Shown: positions 16,423-24,983 of the stretch, piece after piece
How positions within the stretch are numbered: position 1 is the stretch's first letter
Layout: each line of letters opens with the position of its first letter
NCBI GenBank assembly: GCA_002307215.1
Contig: DBTU01000053.1
Span: forward strand, 1 to 55,720
DNA: 55,720 bases
Source: Lachnoclostridium sp. UBA1308
Lineage (GTDB): Bacteria; Bacillota; Clostridia; Lachnospirales; Lachnospiraceae
Direction of reading: 5' to 3'
Translations under genes and position numbers: made by a program
Notes under the pieces: generated by a model
What the model saw: the letters and a program-made list of their open reading frames with translations, nothing else
What the model was told of the DNA's origin: nothing
The model's database searches: none

Positions 16423-17533
16423 TTACTGCATCTGCGCATTCCATTTTAGATATGCATTAATTAATGAGTCAAGATTTCCGTCCAATACGCTGGCTGCATT
16501 ACCAACCTCTTCATTTGTTCGGTGATCCTTAACCAAAGTATATGGCTGCAAAACATAGGAGCGTATCTGGCTTCCCCAGCCGATTTCCTTTGTTTCTCCG
16601 CGAATACCCGAGAGCTTATCCAAGTTCTCCTGTTGTTTCAAGAGATACAACTTGGCCTTCAGCATTTTCATAGCTCTATCTTTATTCTGAAGCTGGGAGC
16701 GTTCATTCTGACATTGTACTACGATGTTGGTTGGTAAATGTATAATTCGGATTGCAGAGGATGTTTTATTAACATGCTGGCCACCGGCCCCGCTGGAACG
16801 AAAAATGTCAATTCTGATATCATCATCGCTTATTTCAATTCCTGTATCTTCTTCAATATCCGGCATGATATCACAGGACACAAAAGAGGTTTGCCTCTTT
16901 CCGGCTGCATTAAACGGAGAAATACGTACCAGACGATGCACACCCTTCTCTGCTTTCAGATATCCATATGCATTTATGCCGTTAATTTGTAGTGTTACTG
17001 ATTTATAACCGGCTTCATCTCCGTCCAGAAAATCAATCATTTCAGTCGTAAAACCCTTCTTATCTGCAAATCGTTGATACATACGGCACAACATACTGGC
17101 CCAGTCACAGCTTTCCGTGCCACCGGCTCCGGCATGCAATGTCAGGATTGCATTATATTTATCATACTCTCCGGACAAAAGAGTTCTTAGCTTAAGATCT
17201 TCTAAATCGGCAATAAATAAATTCATTGCTTCCTGAATTTCCGGAATCAGACTTGCATCATTCTCTTCATAACCCATCAAAATTAAAGTCTGAACATCTT
17301 CAAAACGTCCCTTAAGATGCTGATATTCATCCATCGTATCCTTCAGGTTTTTAAGTTCTTTCATTACAGCCTGTGTTTTGTCCTGATTATCCCAAAATCC
17401 AGTTTCTGCCATCGTATGTTCGAGTTCCTTTACCCTGTCACTTTTAGTAGCCAGGTCAAAGTGAATCCCCCATTTCAATCAATGGTTTTTCATACGTACT
17501 CAGTGTATATTTAAACTGATCTAACTCAACCAC
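16423..17533 (-). CDS. prfB: Peptide chain release factor 2, programmed +1 frameshift
   Basis: Terminates translation at UGA and UAA. The gene is in two frames: a 25-codon first part from GTG at 17533 to CTT, then in-frame TGA at 17456-17458, and the main frame from the +1 shift CTT-TGA-C. Joined, the product is about 369 residues, normal for RF2. The SPF anticodon-like motif (VRISPFN) and GGQ (GAGGQHVNKT) are both intact. A GGGGG run (17467-17471) stimulates the shift in the known mechanism; here it is 5 bases from the CTT instead of the 3 usual in E. coli. AGAGGTG precedes the GTG start. RF2 levels are autoregulated through this site. Confidence 0.96.
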
Positions 17534-17552
17534 GAAATCACCTCTTTTTTAT

Positions 17553-17581
17553 ATTATATAGTTCTACATTATCAAACTCAA
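17553..17581 (-). promoter_or_regulatory. Possible promoter of prfB
   Basis: Minus strand TTGAGT (17576-17581), a 17-base spacer and TATAAT (17553-17558). A start site here would leave a leader of only about 13 bases, just enough for the ribosome site. The alternative is read-through from secA. Confidence 0.5.
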
Positions 17582-17595
17582 TATGTTTACATTAA

Positions 17596-20169
17596 TTAAA
17601 TGTTTTTTCCACAACAGAATTTGTATTTTTTACCGCTTCCGCATGGGCATGGATCATTTGGCTGAATCTTTTTTCCTACCCGTTTGATCGGAGCATTTGC
17701 TACACTGTCATCTCTGTTCGTTCCGGTAACCTTAGCTACTTGCTCTCTCTCAACCTTTTGCTCTATACGTACATGTAAAAGTGCTTTAATCGTATCTTCA
17801 CGAATAGCATCTATCATACTGTCGAACATCTCAAAACCTTGAAATTTATACTCAATAATTGGTTGTCTCTGTCCATATGCCATTAAGCCGATACCCTGAC
17901 GCAATTGATCCATATCATCGATATGATCCATCCATTTATGATCAATAACCTTTAAGAGGATAACACGTTCAATCTCTCTGATTTGCTCGGTCTCAGGGAA
18001 TTCCAACTCTTTCTCTTCATAAAGCTTTACTGCATCTTCTTTCAACTGTTGAACAAGATTGTCCTTCATCAGACCCCTTCTCTGGTCTTGATTAAATTCT
18101 ATCTTAGGCAGCGGCACAATCGGGAGCAACAATTCATTCAGTTCATTCAGATCCCAGTTATCCGGATTCTGATCATCACTGATACAGGTGTTTACACAAG
18201 ACTCTACCGTATCGGTAACCATACGATAAATGGTATCCCTCATGCTTTCGCCGTTTAAAACTCTTCGTCTCTCAGCATAAATAATTTCTCTCTGTTCATT
18301 ATTTACCTGATCATATTCCAGCAAGTTCTTTCTGATTCCATAATTATTATTTTCAATTTTCTTCTGCGCTTTTTCAATTGCATTGGTAAGCATCTTATGC
18401 TCAATCTGCTCACCTTCCGCTATACCCAGAGAATTAAAGATTGACATCAGACGCTCCGAACCAAACAGACGCATTACTTCATCTTCCAAGGAAATAAAGA
18501 AACGCGATGCTCCGGGATCTCCCTGTCTACCGGCACGCCCCCTCAACTGATTGTCAATACGTCTTGACTCATGACGTTCTGTACCGATGATTTTGAGACC
18601 GCCCTGTTCTACGACACCTTCTCCAAGCTTAATATCAGTACCACGTCCAGCCATGTTGGTTGCTATGGTAACTACTCCGAATTGTCCGGCATCAGCAACT
18701 ATTTCAGCTTCCAGCTCATGGAATTTCGCATTTAATACCTTATGCGGAATGTTCTGTTTCTTTAAGATGGAGCTGATTTCTTCTGATGACTCAATTGTAA
18801 TAGTACCAACCAGTACAGGTTGACCTTTCCTATGTGATTCTACAATTTCTTCAATGATAGCTTTCAGTTTTTCTCTCTTCGTCTTATATACAACATCCTG
18901 TCGATCGACACGCGCAACCGGGAGATTGGTAGGAACTTCGATAACATCCATTCCGTAAATTTCCCTGAATTCTTTTTCCTCGGTCAGAGCGGTACCGGTC
19001 ATACCGCATTTCTTCTTATACTTGTTGAAGAAATTCTGAAAAGTAATCGTTGCCAGAGTCTTACTTTCTCTTTTTACCTTGACATTTTCCTTGGCTTCAA
19101 TTGCCTGATGAAGTCCATCGCTGTAACGTCTTCCGGGCATGATACGTCCGGTAAATTCATCAACGATCAGAACCTCATCCTCTTTTACTACATAATCCTG
19201 ATCCCTAAACATAAGATTATGTGCACGCAGAGCAAGAATGATATTGTGCTGTATTTCAAGATTCTCAGGATCCGCAAGATTTTCAATATTAAAGAAATTC
19301 TCTACCTTCTTAACACCGTCAGCGGTAAGATGGACATTCTTCTCCTTCTCATTAACTATAAAATCTCCGGTTTCCTCTACGTCTTCTTTCATAAGGGCCG
19401 ACATCTTGGATAACTCTCCACTCGTCGTGCCTTTCATCAGCTGATTTGCAAGAATATCGCATACGCGATACAACTCAGTCGATTTGCCACTTTGACCGGA
19501 TATAATCAACGGTGTTCGTGCTTCATCGATTAATACGGAATCCACCTCATCGATGATAGCAAAATGTAAATCGCGTTGAACCAGCTGTTCTTTATAAATA
19601 ACCATATTATCTCTCAGATAATCAAATCCCAATTCATTATTGGTTGCATAGGTGATGTCACTGTCATATGCTGCCCTGCGCTCATCCTTTTCCATGCTGT
19701 TAAGGATTACTCCTACTTTAAGTCCCAGAAATTCATGGATTTGTCCCATCCATTCAGAGTCACGCTTTGCCAGGTAATCATTAACTGTTACAATGTGAAC
19801 TCCCTTTCCCTCCAAAGCATTCAGATATGCCGGTAAAGTTGAGGTCAGGGTTTTACCTTCACCGGTACGCATCTCTGTGATACGGCCCTGATGCAGGATG
19901 ATACCACCAATCAACTGAACATGGAAATGTCTTTGCCCAATTACACGCTTTGCGGCCTCTCGTACTGTTGCATATGCTTCTACCAATATATCGTCTACGG
20001 TTTCCCCATTTTTAAGTCTGTTTTTAAACTCTATTGTCTTGGCTTTTAACTCTTCATCGGTAAGTTTAACAAATTCAGGCTCCAATGCTTCAATCTTATC
20101 TGCAATCGGTACAATTCTTTTAATCTCGCGCTCACTATGAGTGCCGAAAACCTTTTCCAATAATCCCAT
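17596..20169 (-). CDS. secA: Preprotein translocase ATPase SecA
   Basis: Motor ATPase that pushes precursor proteins through SecYEG. The 857-residue length is normal. It has the Q/DEAD-like nucleotide sites MRTGEGKT, IDEVDSVLIDEARTPL and GRGTDIKLGEG with QLRGRAGRQGDPG, and the C-terminal zinc motif CPCGSGKKYKFCC. AGGAGTGG 9 bases before the ATG at 20169 fixes the start, 21 codons inside the longest frame. It lies between hpf and prfB, a common clostridial order. Confidence 0.98.
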   Translation of the reverse strand: MGLLEKVFGTHSEREIKRIVPIADKIEALEPEFVKLTDEELKAKTIEFKNRLKNGETVDDILVEAYATVREAAKRVIGQRHFHVQLIGGIILHQGRITEMRTGEGKTLTSTLPAYLNALEGKGVHIVTVNDYLAKRDSEWMGQIHEFLGLKVGVILNSMEKDERRAAYDSDITYATNNELGFDYLRDNMVIYKEQLVQRDLHFAIIDEVDSVLIDEARTPLIISGQSGKSTELYRVCDILANQLMKGTTSGELSKMSALMKEDVEETGDFIVNEKEKNVHLTADGVKKVENFFNIENLADPENLEIQHNIILALRAHNLMFRDQDYVVKEDEVLIVDEFTGRIMPGRRYSDGLHQAIEAKENVKVKRESKTLATITFQNFFNKYKKKCGMTGTALTEEKEFREIYGMDVIEVPTNLPVARVDRQDVVYKTKREKLKAIIEEIVESHRKGQPVLVGTITIESSEEISSILKKQNIPHKVLNAKFHELEAEIVADAGQFGVVTIATNMAGRGTDIKLGEGVVEQGGLKIIGTERHESRRIDNQLRGRAGRQGDPGASRFFISLEDEVMRLFGSERLMSIFNSLGIAEGEQIEHKMLTNAIEKAQKKIENNNYGIRKNLLEYDQVNNEQREIIYAERRRVLNGESMRDTIYRMVTDTVESCVNTCISDDQNPDNWDLNELNELLLPIVPLPKIEFNQDQRRGLMKDNLVQQLKEDAVKLYEEKELEFPETEQIREIERVILLKVIDHKWMDHIDDMDQLRQGIGLMAYGQRQPIIEYKFQGFEMFDSMIDAIREDTIKALLHVRIEQKVEREQVAKVTGTNRDDSVANAPIKRVGKKIQPNDPCPCGSGKKYKFCCGKNI

Positions 20170-20322
20170 ACTAAAGTCCACTCCTGTACTGATATATATT
20201 ATTCCAAAATTGTTCAAATAACATTGTAACATTTACGTTGTTACTATTCAACTGAATTTTCTGTGACCGAAATATGAAGGAGAAATTAACGTTGCGTAAA
20301 CGGAATGAATCCAACCATCATT

Positions 20323-20455
20323 AACGTTTCAACGGATTAAAGCTCGCAAATAGCGCTTGCTCGCTTTACGCTACGCTTATCGAAAGAAAGGAGAGCTGTC
20401 CTTCGTGCGAGCACGAGAACAGCTCTCCTTTCTTTCGATAATCCGTTTAAACGTT
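20323..20455. repeat. Nested palindrome between hpf and secA
   Basis: The outer arms AACGTTTCAACGGATTA (20323-20339) and TAATCCGTTTAAACGTT (20439-20455) enclose an inner 22-bp perfect stem (20378-20399 with 20419-20440). The inner loop carries a further TCGTGC/GCACGA hairpin. A 38-base GC-rich insert with several GCTCGC/TAGCG motifs breaks the left side only. The right outer arm overlaps the hpf stop codon. No T run follows, so it is not an ordinary terminator; it could be a transcript-stabilising or processing structure. Confidence 0.7.
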
Positions 20456-20981
20456 AATATTCTGGTTCGATTAGTCCGTAGGTGTTTCCTTTTCTTTTAT
20501 ATACTACATTAACTTCGTCTGTCTGTGCATTACGGAATACATAGAAATTATGTCCAAGTAACTCCATCTGAATACAAGCTTCTTCTGCGTCCATCGGTTT
20601 GATCGCGAAACGCTTTGTTTTTACAATTTTAACTGTATCATCTTCAAAATAATCATCCTCTATAAAGGCCTGATTAAAATTTGTTGCTGCCTGCTTATGA
20701 TCAATTAATTTATTCTTATATTTTCTTAACTGGCGCTCGATTATCTCTTCAACCAAATCAATAGATACATACATATCATTACTAACTTGCTCTGCTCTAA
20801 TTATGTTTCCTTTTACAGGAATTGTTACCTCGATTTTTTGTCTTTCTTTCTCAACGCTGAGTGTAACATGAATTTCAGTATCAGGAGTAAAATATCTCTC
20901 AAGTTTTCCAATCTTCTCATATACAGCCGTCTTCAAGCCTTCTGTTACCTCAATGTTTTTACCGCTGATAATATAACGCAT
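20454..20981 (-). CDS. hpf: Long-form ribosome hibernation factor HPF
   Basis: Dimerises 70S ribosomes into inactive 100S particles in slow growth. The 175-residue product has the N-terminal RaiA/YfiA domain (MRYIISGKNIEVTEGLKTAV to RQLRKYKNKL), a variable linker and the C-terminal dimerisation domain (KPMDAEEACIQMELLGHNFYVFRN to KGNTYGLIEPEY) that defines the long form. AAAGGAG is 8 bases before the ATG at 20981; the 68-codon upstream extension contains the promoter and is not coding. Confidence 0.96.
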   Translation of the reverse strand: MRYIISGKNIEVTEGLKTAVYEKIGKLERYFTPDTEIHVTLSVEKERQKIEVTIPVKGNIIRAEQVSNDMYVSIDLVEEIIERQLRKYKNKLIDHKQAATNFNQAFIEDDYFEDDTVKIVKTKRFAIKPMDAEEACIQMELLGHNFYVFRNAQTDEVNVVYKRKGNTYGLIEPEY

Positions 20982-21039
20982 AATGCCCAACTCCTTTTTT
21001 ACTTTCTCTTGGTAGCATTCGTTCTTCAATGCTATCTCA

Positions 21040-21068
21040 ATTATAGCATACGGCATAGGAAGTGACAA
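21040..21068 (-). promoter_or_regulatory. Promoter of hpf
   Basis: Minus strand TTGTCA (21063-21068), a 17-base spacer and TATAAT (21040-21045) preceded by TGC, an extended -10. It lies about 60 bases before the hpf start codon. No sigma-B or sigma-H type box is obvious beside it. Confidence 0.75.
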
Positions 21069-21354
21069 GCTACTTTGTATAGAATTGGCAGAAGCAAGAA
21101 ATTCTATACTCATCTTAAGATTTGTAAAATAAACTAATAATACATTTTTATACAGGTATCTATAGTTTTTACTTTTTTCAAACAAATTCTTTGTTTTTCA
21201 TCAAATTTAAATTAATATTCTTTATTATCCGACAATAACGTTGTCAAGCAGAATAATCAAAATTTCTATCTATCAATGTTGATTTAACATAAGTTACAAA
21301 ACGCATTTTCGTTATTGACAGTAAAAAACGCATGCGACACGAGTAGTTCATTAA

Positions 21355-21425
21355 TGTGGATAATGTGGATAAAACGGTGTATAACTTTCTTTTATCTAAA
21401 AACAAGGCTTCTTCACTGTGGATAA
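21355..21425. other. Cluster of DnaA boxes
   Basis: Three perfect TTATCCACA boxes, all on the minus strand (21355-21363, 21364-21372, 21417-21425), plus a near match TTATACACC (21376-21384), in 71 bases of AT-rich noncoding DNA between hpf and the PilZ gene. dnaA, dnaN and rpmH are not here, so this is unlikely to be the main origin. It may titrate or store DnaA, or reflect a secondary replication-control site. Confidence 0.6.
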
Positions 21426-21673
21426 CTTTTTTATTATTTGGAAAGAGCAACAAAGAATTTTACATATTTTGTATGCTGCATGTGACTGTTTGTGCAAATT
21501 GTACATATGTCACTTTGTCAATAGGAATTTCTGATATCTTTTCTGCACGTACCGGTACTGGAATAGTAAATCAAATTAAATCAATTTAGCTTAATTTATA
21601 TTGCTTATCCTATTATTATGATTGATTGAAGAAGCAAATTTTCTACGAGCATCAAATGCCCCGATTGATTAAC

Positions 21674-21725
21674 AAAAAAGCTGTTACCGATAATCTCTTT
21701 TAAGAGATTCATCAGAAACAGCCTT
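21674..21725 (-). terminator. Terminator downstream of the PilZ gene
   Basis: Minus strand: GGCTGTT...AATCTCTT / AAGAGATT...AACAGC forms a near-continuous 20-bp stem followed by TTTTTT. It is about 130 bases past the PilZ stop, beyond the duplicated 29-base repeat. Confidence 0.85.
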
Positions 21726-21727
21726 AA

Positions 21728-21848
21728 AATGGCTCGCATGATTTTGCGAGACTATACGTATCCCAACCTCGAAAGAAATAGAAATGAAATTCCAATGGAT
21801 TTCATTTTTAATTTCTTTTAATGGCTCGCATGATTTTGCGAGACTATA
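21728..21848. repeat. Duplicated 29-base hairpin repeat flanking a palindrome
   Basis: Two identical 29-base copies (21728-21756 and 21820-21848), each containing the hairpin CTCGCA-aaatca-TGCGAG on the minus strand, flank an imperfect palindrome of AGAAATGAAATTC type (21772-21818). It lies in the 3' region of the PilZ gene; the second copy is 8 bases from its stop. Confidence 0.8.
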
Positions 21849-21855
21849 ATTACTC

Positions 21856-22224
21856 TTAATATCTTTCATGTTCAAGTGATTTCTCATATTTATCAACTTT
21901 GTCAGCAAGAAAAGGTGCCAAACCAACAAATTCTGCTCCATAAACTTTACTTTCTCCATCATTATGAAACTGTACAACCCGGATTACTACATCAAAGAAA
22001 TCGCTACTGCCTAAGTTGATTCGTCCCTGAAAATAATACCCGTGTGGCAGATCAGCTTTGCATATAAACCCAATTCCGCTTTTTGAAATATCAAATACTG
22101 TTACCAATGCATTCAAATCTTTAATAACAACATAATCTTGTTTAAATACTTCATCAACTTCCAAGTGTAGCTCAATCGGAAGTCTTTTATACTTTCTTCG
22201 ATCCTTTGCTAATATATCCCCCAT
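21856..22224 (-). CDS. PilZ domain protein (c-di-GMP binding)
   Basis: A 122-residue single-domain protein. The c-di-GMP signature is present: RRKYKR (an RxxxR-type arginine cluster, about 8-14) and DISKSGIGF (D-x-S-x-x-G). PilZ effectors usually tune motility or envelope polymer synthesis. No diguanylate cyclase is in the window; the flagellar genes at 33-36 kb are possible clients. GGAG is about 10 bases before the ATG at 22224. The first 16 codons of the longer frame have no start support. Confidence 0.9.
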   Translation of the reverse strand: MGDILAKDRRKYKRLPIELHLEVDEVFKQDYVVIKDLNALVTVFDISKSGIGFICKADLPHGYYFQGRINLGSSDFFDVVIRVVQFHNDGESKVYGAEFVGLAPFLADKVDKYEKSLEHERY

Positions 22225-22434
22225 ATAAAACAATCTCCTCGTTTTCCTATCAACGAAATATAAAAGTATCAATATCTATATCAATTTTATCACAAATCGA
22301 TGATTTTTCCAATTAATATATTATTTATTTAAATTATTTTTTTAAGTATGAAAAGGCTTTTTATAGAAATCGCTTTATAGAATAAAGATACCACCTACTG
22401 GCATGGTACCATACGTTTTCAACATAGAACGCAT

Positions 22435-22475
22435 AAAAAGAGCCTTTGTTTCTTTTACCACGAAACAAAGGCTCT
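22435..22475 (-). terminator. Terminator of the SH3-NlpC/P60 gene
   Basis: Minus strand AAGAGCCTTTGTTTC / GAAACAAAGGCTCTT with a short loop, then TTT. It starts about 10 bases past the stop codon. Confidence 0.9.
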
Positions 22476-22483
22476 TGACTTAT

Positions 22484-23725
22484 TTAATAAATTATTCTTC
22501 TGATACGATAGATGTCCCGGTATTTATACTGTGATGTGATTATTCCCTGTCTTGAATTCGCCGCTTGGACTATCTTTCCGTTACCTATGTACATCGCAAC
22601 ATGATTCACTGTACCGGAGCTGTTTGCATAGAAGATTAAATCTCCCGGTAGCAGATCGCTTTCACTGACCTTTTTACCTGCTCCTACTGCCTGATCCCTT
22701 GAAGTTCTTGGTATATTATAACCGAAGTCGGCATAGATTGCCTGAACAAATCCCGAACAGTCAGCTCCATGCGTTAAGCTGGTCCCTCCCCATACATAAG
22801 AGTTTCCAACAAATTTTAAAGCATAATCAACAATATCACTACGTAATGATGCGTAGGATGAGGAGTCACCTGAGCTTGGTGGATTACTGTTTGTATCATC
22901 ATCCGAATTGTTCGCTTTTTCATTTGCCAGTCTAGCCGCTTCTTTTTTCTCAGCTTCCTCTTCAGCAAGCTTCTTCTTTCTATCCTTTTCAGCTTTCTCA
23001 GCTTTCTCTTGCTCTTCCTTTATCCTATTCTCTTCTTTTATTGAAATCGCATACTTGAATTCAACACTGATCGTTACATATTCCTTCTTGACAAATCCGG
23101 TAAAATCTCCACCGGTATCTTCATCATTGCCTAATAGAATTTCAACCCAGTCCCCATAGTCTTTGGTCACGATATAAGTCTCGCCTTCAGGAATCAAAGT
23201 CAGTATTGATGCATCTGTACTTTTATCCGATCTTACTCGTAAGGTTTGTGTTGTGACTGTTGCATAAGTTGTTGCATATTTATCTACCATGGATTCCGCT
23301 TCATCGCCGATTGCTAAAAATTCAGAAGCAATATATCCTTTTACATCACCGGATTCAATTTTTACCCATCCATTATCTAGTGTTTCTAAAATATTTGCCG
23401 CACAACCTCGGTATAATTTGCCAACTACCTCGCTATCAATTGAAGCATCTTTTCTTATATTTACATATTCTTCCGCAATAGAAACGCCAAGATTTGCGTA
23501 AGGCGATACAGTTTCTTCACTTTTTGCTTCCATAAGCTGAATCGATGCATTATATGCTTCCTCTAATTGCTGTTGTGTCGTATTCTCTAAAATAGCCGAG
23601 ATACCTGCAATACCCTGCTCTGAGGATATAAAGCTATTTGCATGGACAACTGCCGAAGGTACAGACAAAAACAACGTAGTCGACACGATACCGATTGCCA
23701 GCTTTAGGACTTTATCTTTTCTCAT
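22484..23725 (-). CDS. Secreted SH3-NlpC/P60 peptidoglycan hydrolase
   Basis: 413 residues. A signal peptide (about 1-30), two bacterial SH3 domains (YVNIRKDASIDSEVVGKLY and LRVRSDKSTDASILTL), a long charged helical arm (EEN to ANEKAN) and an NlpC/P60 domain that cleaves stem peptides. The catalytic Cys is in DCSGF (about Cys323) and the His in NHVAMYIG (about His375); the third polar position looks like Gln in IVQAAN. GGAGG is 8 bases before the ATG at 23725. The N-terminal two thirds are homologous to the SleB-domain protein at 54301, with a different enzyme at the end. Confidence 0.95.
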   Translation of the reverse strand: MRKDKVLKLAIGIVSTTLFLSVPSAVVHANSFISSEQGIAGISAILENTTQQQLEEAYNASIQLMEAKSEETVSPYANLGVSIAEEYVNIRKDASIDSEVVGKLYRGCAANILETLDNGWVKIESGDVKGYIASEFLAIGDEAESMVDKYATTYATVTTQTLRVRSDKSTDASILTLIPEGETYIVTKDYGDWVEILLGNDEDTGGDFTGFVKKEYVTISVEFKYAISIKEENRIKEEQEKAEKAEKDRKKKLAEEEAEKKEAARLANEKANNSDDDTNSNPPSSGDSSSYASLRSDIVDYALKFVGNSYVWGGTSLTHGADCSGFVQAIYADFGYNIPRTSRDQAVGAGKKVSESDLLPGDLIFYANSSGTVNHVAMYIGNGKIVQAANSRQGIITSQYKYRDIYRIRRIIY

Positions 23726-23818
23726 GTACTTTTCCTCCAAAGTTCTACTTAATCACTTGTACACCAGACACTTTGCAGCATTATTAAATGTTACGAAATT
23801 ATTACAACCATTACAAGC

Positions 23819-23847
23819 ATTATATCAAAATTGACACAAACTGTCAA
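23819..23847 (-). promoter_or_regulatory. Consensus promoter of the SH3-NlpC/P60 gene
   Basis: Minus strand TTGACA (23842-23847), exactly 17 bases, TATAAT (23819-23824). This is a perfect sigma-A match about 95 bases before the start codon, so the hydrolase is probably well expressed in growth. Confidence 0.88.
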
Positions 23848-23920
23848 TCATAATCATACTAGAACTGTAGAATTTTTTTATCTGTTTCTCATTGTTTTTC
23901 AGCACTTCCAAATACTATAT

Positions 23921-24841
23921 TTAAAAAATCTGATTCAGATACTTTTCTACTGCTGTAATGGCATTTGCTCCATCTGCTGCTGCCGTAACTATCTGTCTCA
24001 GTTCTTTTGTTCTAACATCTCCTGCTGCAAAAACGCCCGGAATATTAGTCTCACAATTCTCACCGGCTCTGATATAACCGGCTTCATCGGTCTCCACTAC
24101 CTTTTGATAAACATCGGAATTCGGCTCGTAACCCACTGCAATGAATACACCTTCCACCTCCCGGTTCTCTTTCTTGTCAGTTTTGATGTTTTTTATATCA
24201 ATACTTTTAACCACTTCATCTCCCTGGATGAATTCTATCACACTGTCCCAAAGAATTGTAACATTCTCAAGGGCAAGAAGCCTTGAAGTTATACTTTTGG
24301 ATGCCCTGAACTCATCTCTCCTGTGAATGACATAGACCTTCTTGCATAATCTTGCAAGAAATATAGCGTCTTCAATAGCAACGTCACCACCACCCACAAC
24401 CGCCACCGTTTTGTTTCTGAAAAACGCTCCATCACAGGTTGCACAGTAGGATACCCCCATACCGGACAGTTTTTCTTCTCCCTCCGTATTCAGGTGGCGC
24501 GGAGCACCTCCTGTTGCGATAACCACACTCCTAGCTTTATACTGTATACCCTCATCCATTGTAACAACTTTAATATCTCCTTCCAGAGAAAAGCCGTTAA
24601 CCTCTCCTGAAACAAAAGTTGCTCCAAGCTTATCTGCATGTTCTCTGAATTTTATACTTAAGTCAAATCCACCGATTCCCGGTAGCCCGGGGTAATTATC
24701 AACTTCATACGTATTTATAATCTGACCTCCGCTTAACCCTGCTTTTTCTATGATAATCAGATTAAGCTCCGCTCTTTTGGCATAAATGGCCGCAGTCAGA
24801 CCTGCAGGACCCGATCCGATAATAATAACATCATAAATCAT
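23921..24841 (-). CDS. trxB: Thioredoxin reductase
   Basis: NADPH-dependent FAD enzyme that reduces thioredoxin. The 306 residues contain the FAD motif GSGPAGLTAAIYAKRA (9-24), the redox pair in CATCDGAFF, the NADPH motif VGGGDVAIEDAIFLA and the C-terminal GVFAAGDVRTKELRQI. GGAGG is 7 bases before the ATG. It is a single-gene unit, with a long palindrome (24885-24917) immediately upstream. Confidence 0.97.
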   Translation of the reverse strand: MIYDVIIIGSGPAGLTAAIYAKRAELNLIIIEKAGLSGGQIINTYEVDNYPGLPGIGGFDLSIKFREHADKLGATFVSGEVNGFSLEGDIKVVTMDEGIQYKARSVVIATGGAPRHLNTEGEEKLSGMGVSYCATCDGAFFRNKTVAVVGGGDVAIEDAIFLARLCKKVYVIHRRDEFRASKSITSRLLALENVTILWDSVIEFIQGDEVVKSIDIKNIKTDKKENREVEGVFIAVGYEPNSDVYQKVVETDEAGYIRAGENCETNIPGVFAAGDVRTKELRQIVTAAADGANAITAVEKYLNQIF

Positions 24842-24884
24842 TGATCTTCCTCCTATGATTTCCTATTGGCAATCTAACTTTAAA

Positions 24885-24917
24885 AATATGACAATGATTA
24901 TTATCAATCATTGTCAT
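24885..24917. promoter_or_regulatory. Palindrome upstream of trxB
   Basis: ATGACAATGATT / AATCATTGTCAT, 12-bp perfect arms with a 6-base centre. It lies 45-75 bases before the trxB start and about 70 past the methyltransferase stop. On the minus strand ATTTTT follows, so a terminator for the methyltransferase gene is one reading. The sequence also resembles a Fur-type iron box (AATGATTATTATC), which is the other. I cannot choose between them. Confidence 0.5.
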
Positions 24918-24983
24918 TTCTATTCATTCTATGAAAGATTAATATATGCTTTCAAAATCAAAAGTCTTACCTATACGGTATTT

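Noticed and set aside
21244..21453. A 69-codon frame over the DnaA boxes
   Set aside because: No ribosome site, it covers the repeated boxes, and composition is unlike the neighbouring genes.
21190..21640. Main chromosomal origin oriC
   Set aside because: DnaA boxes are present, but dnaA, dnaN, recF, rnpA and rpmH are not; recorded only as a DnaA-box cluster.
23831..24286. A 151-codon frame opposite trxB
   Set aside because: It crosses the NlpC gene promoter region and the trxB C terminus in antisense, with no ribosome site; trxB is certain.
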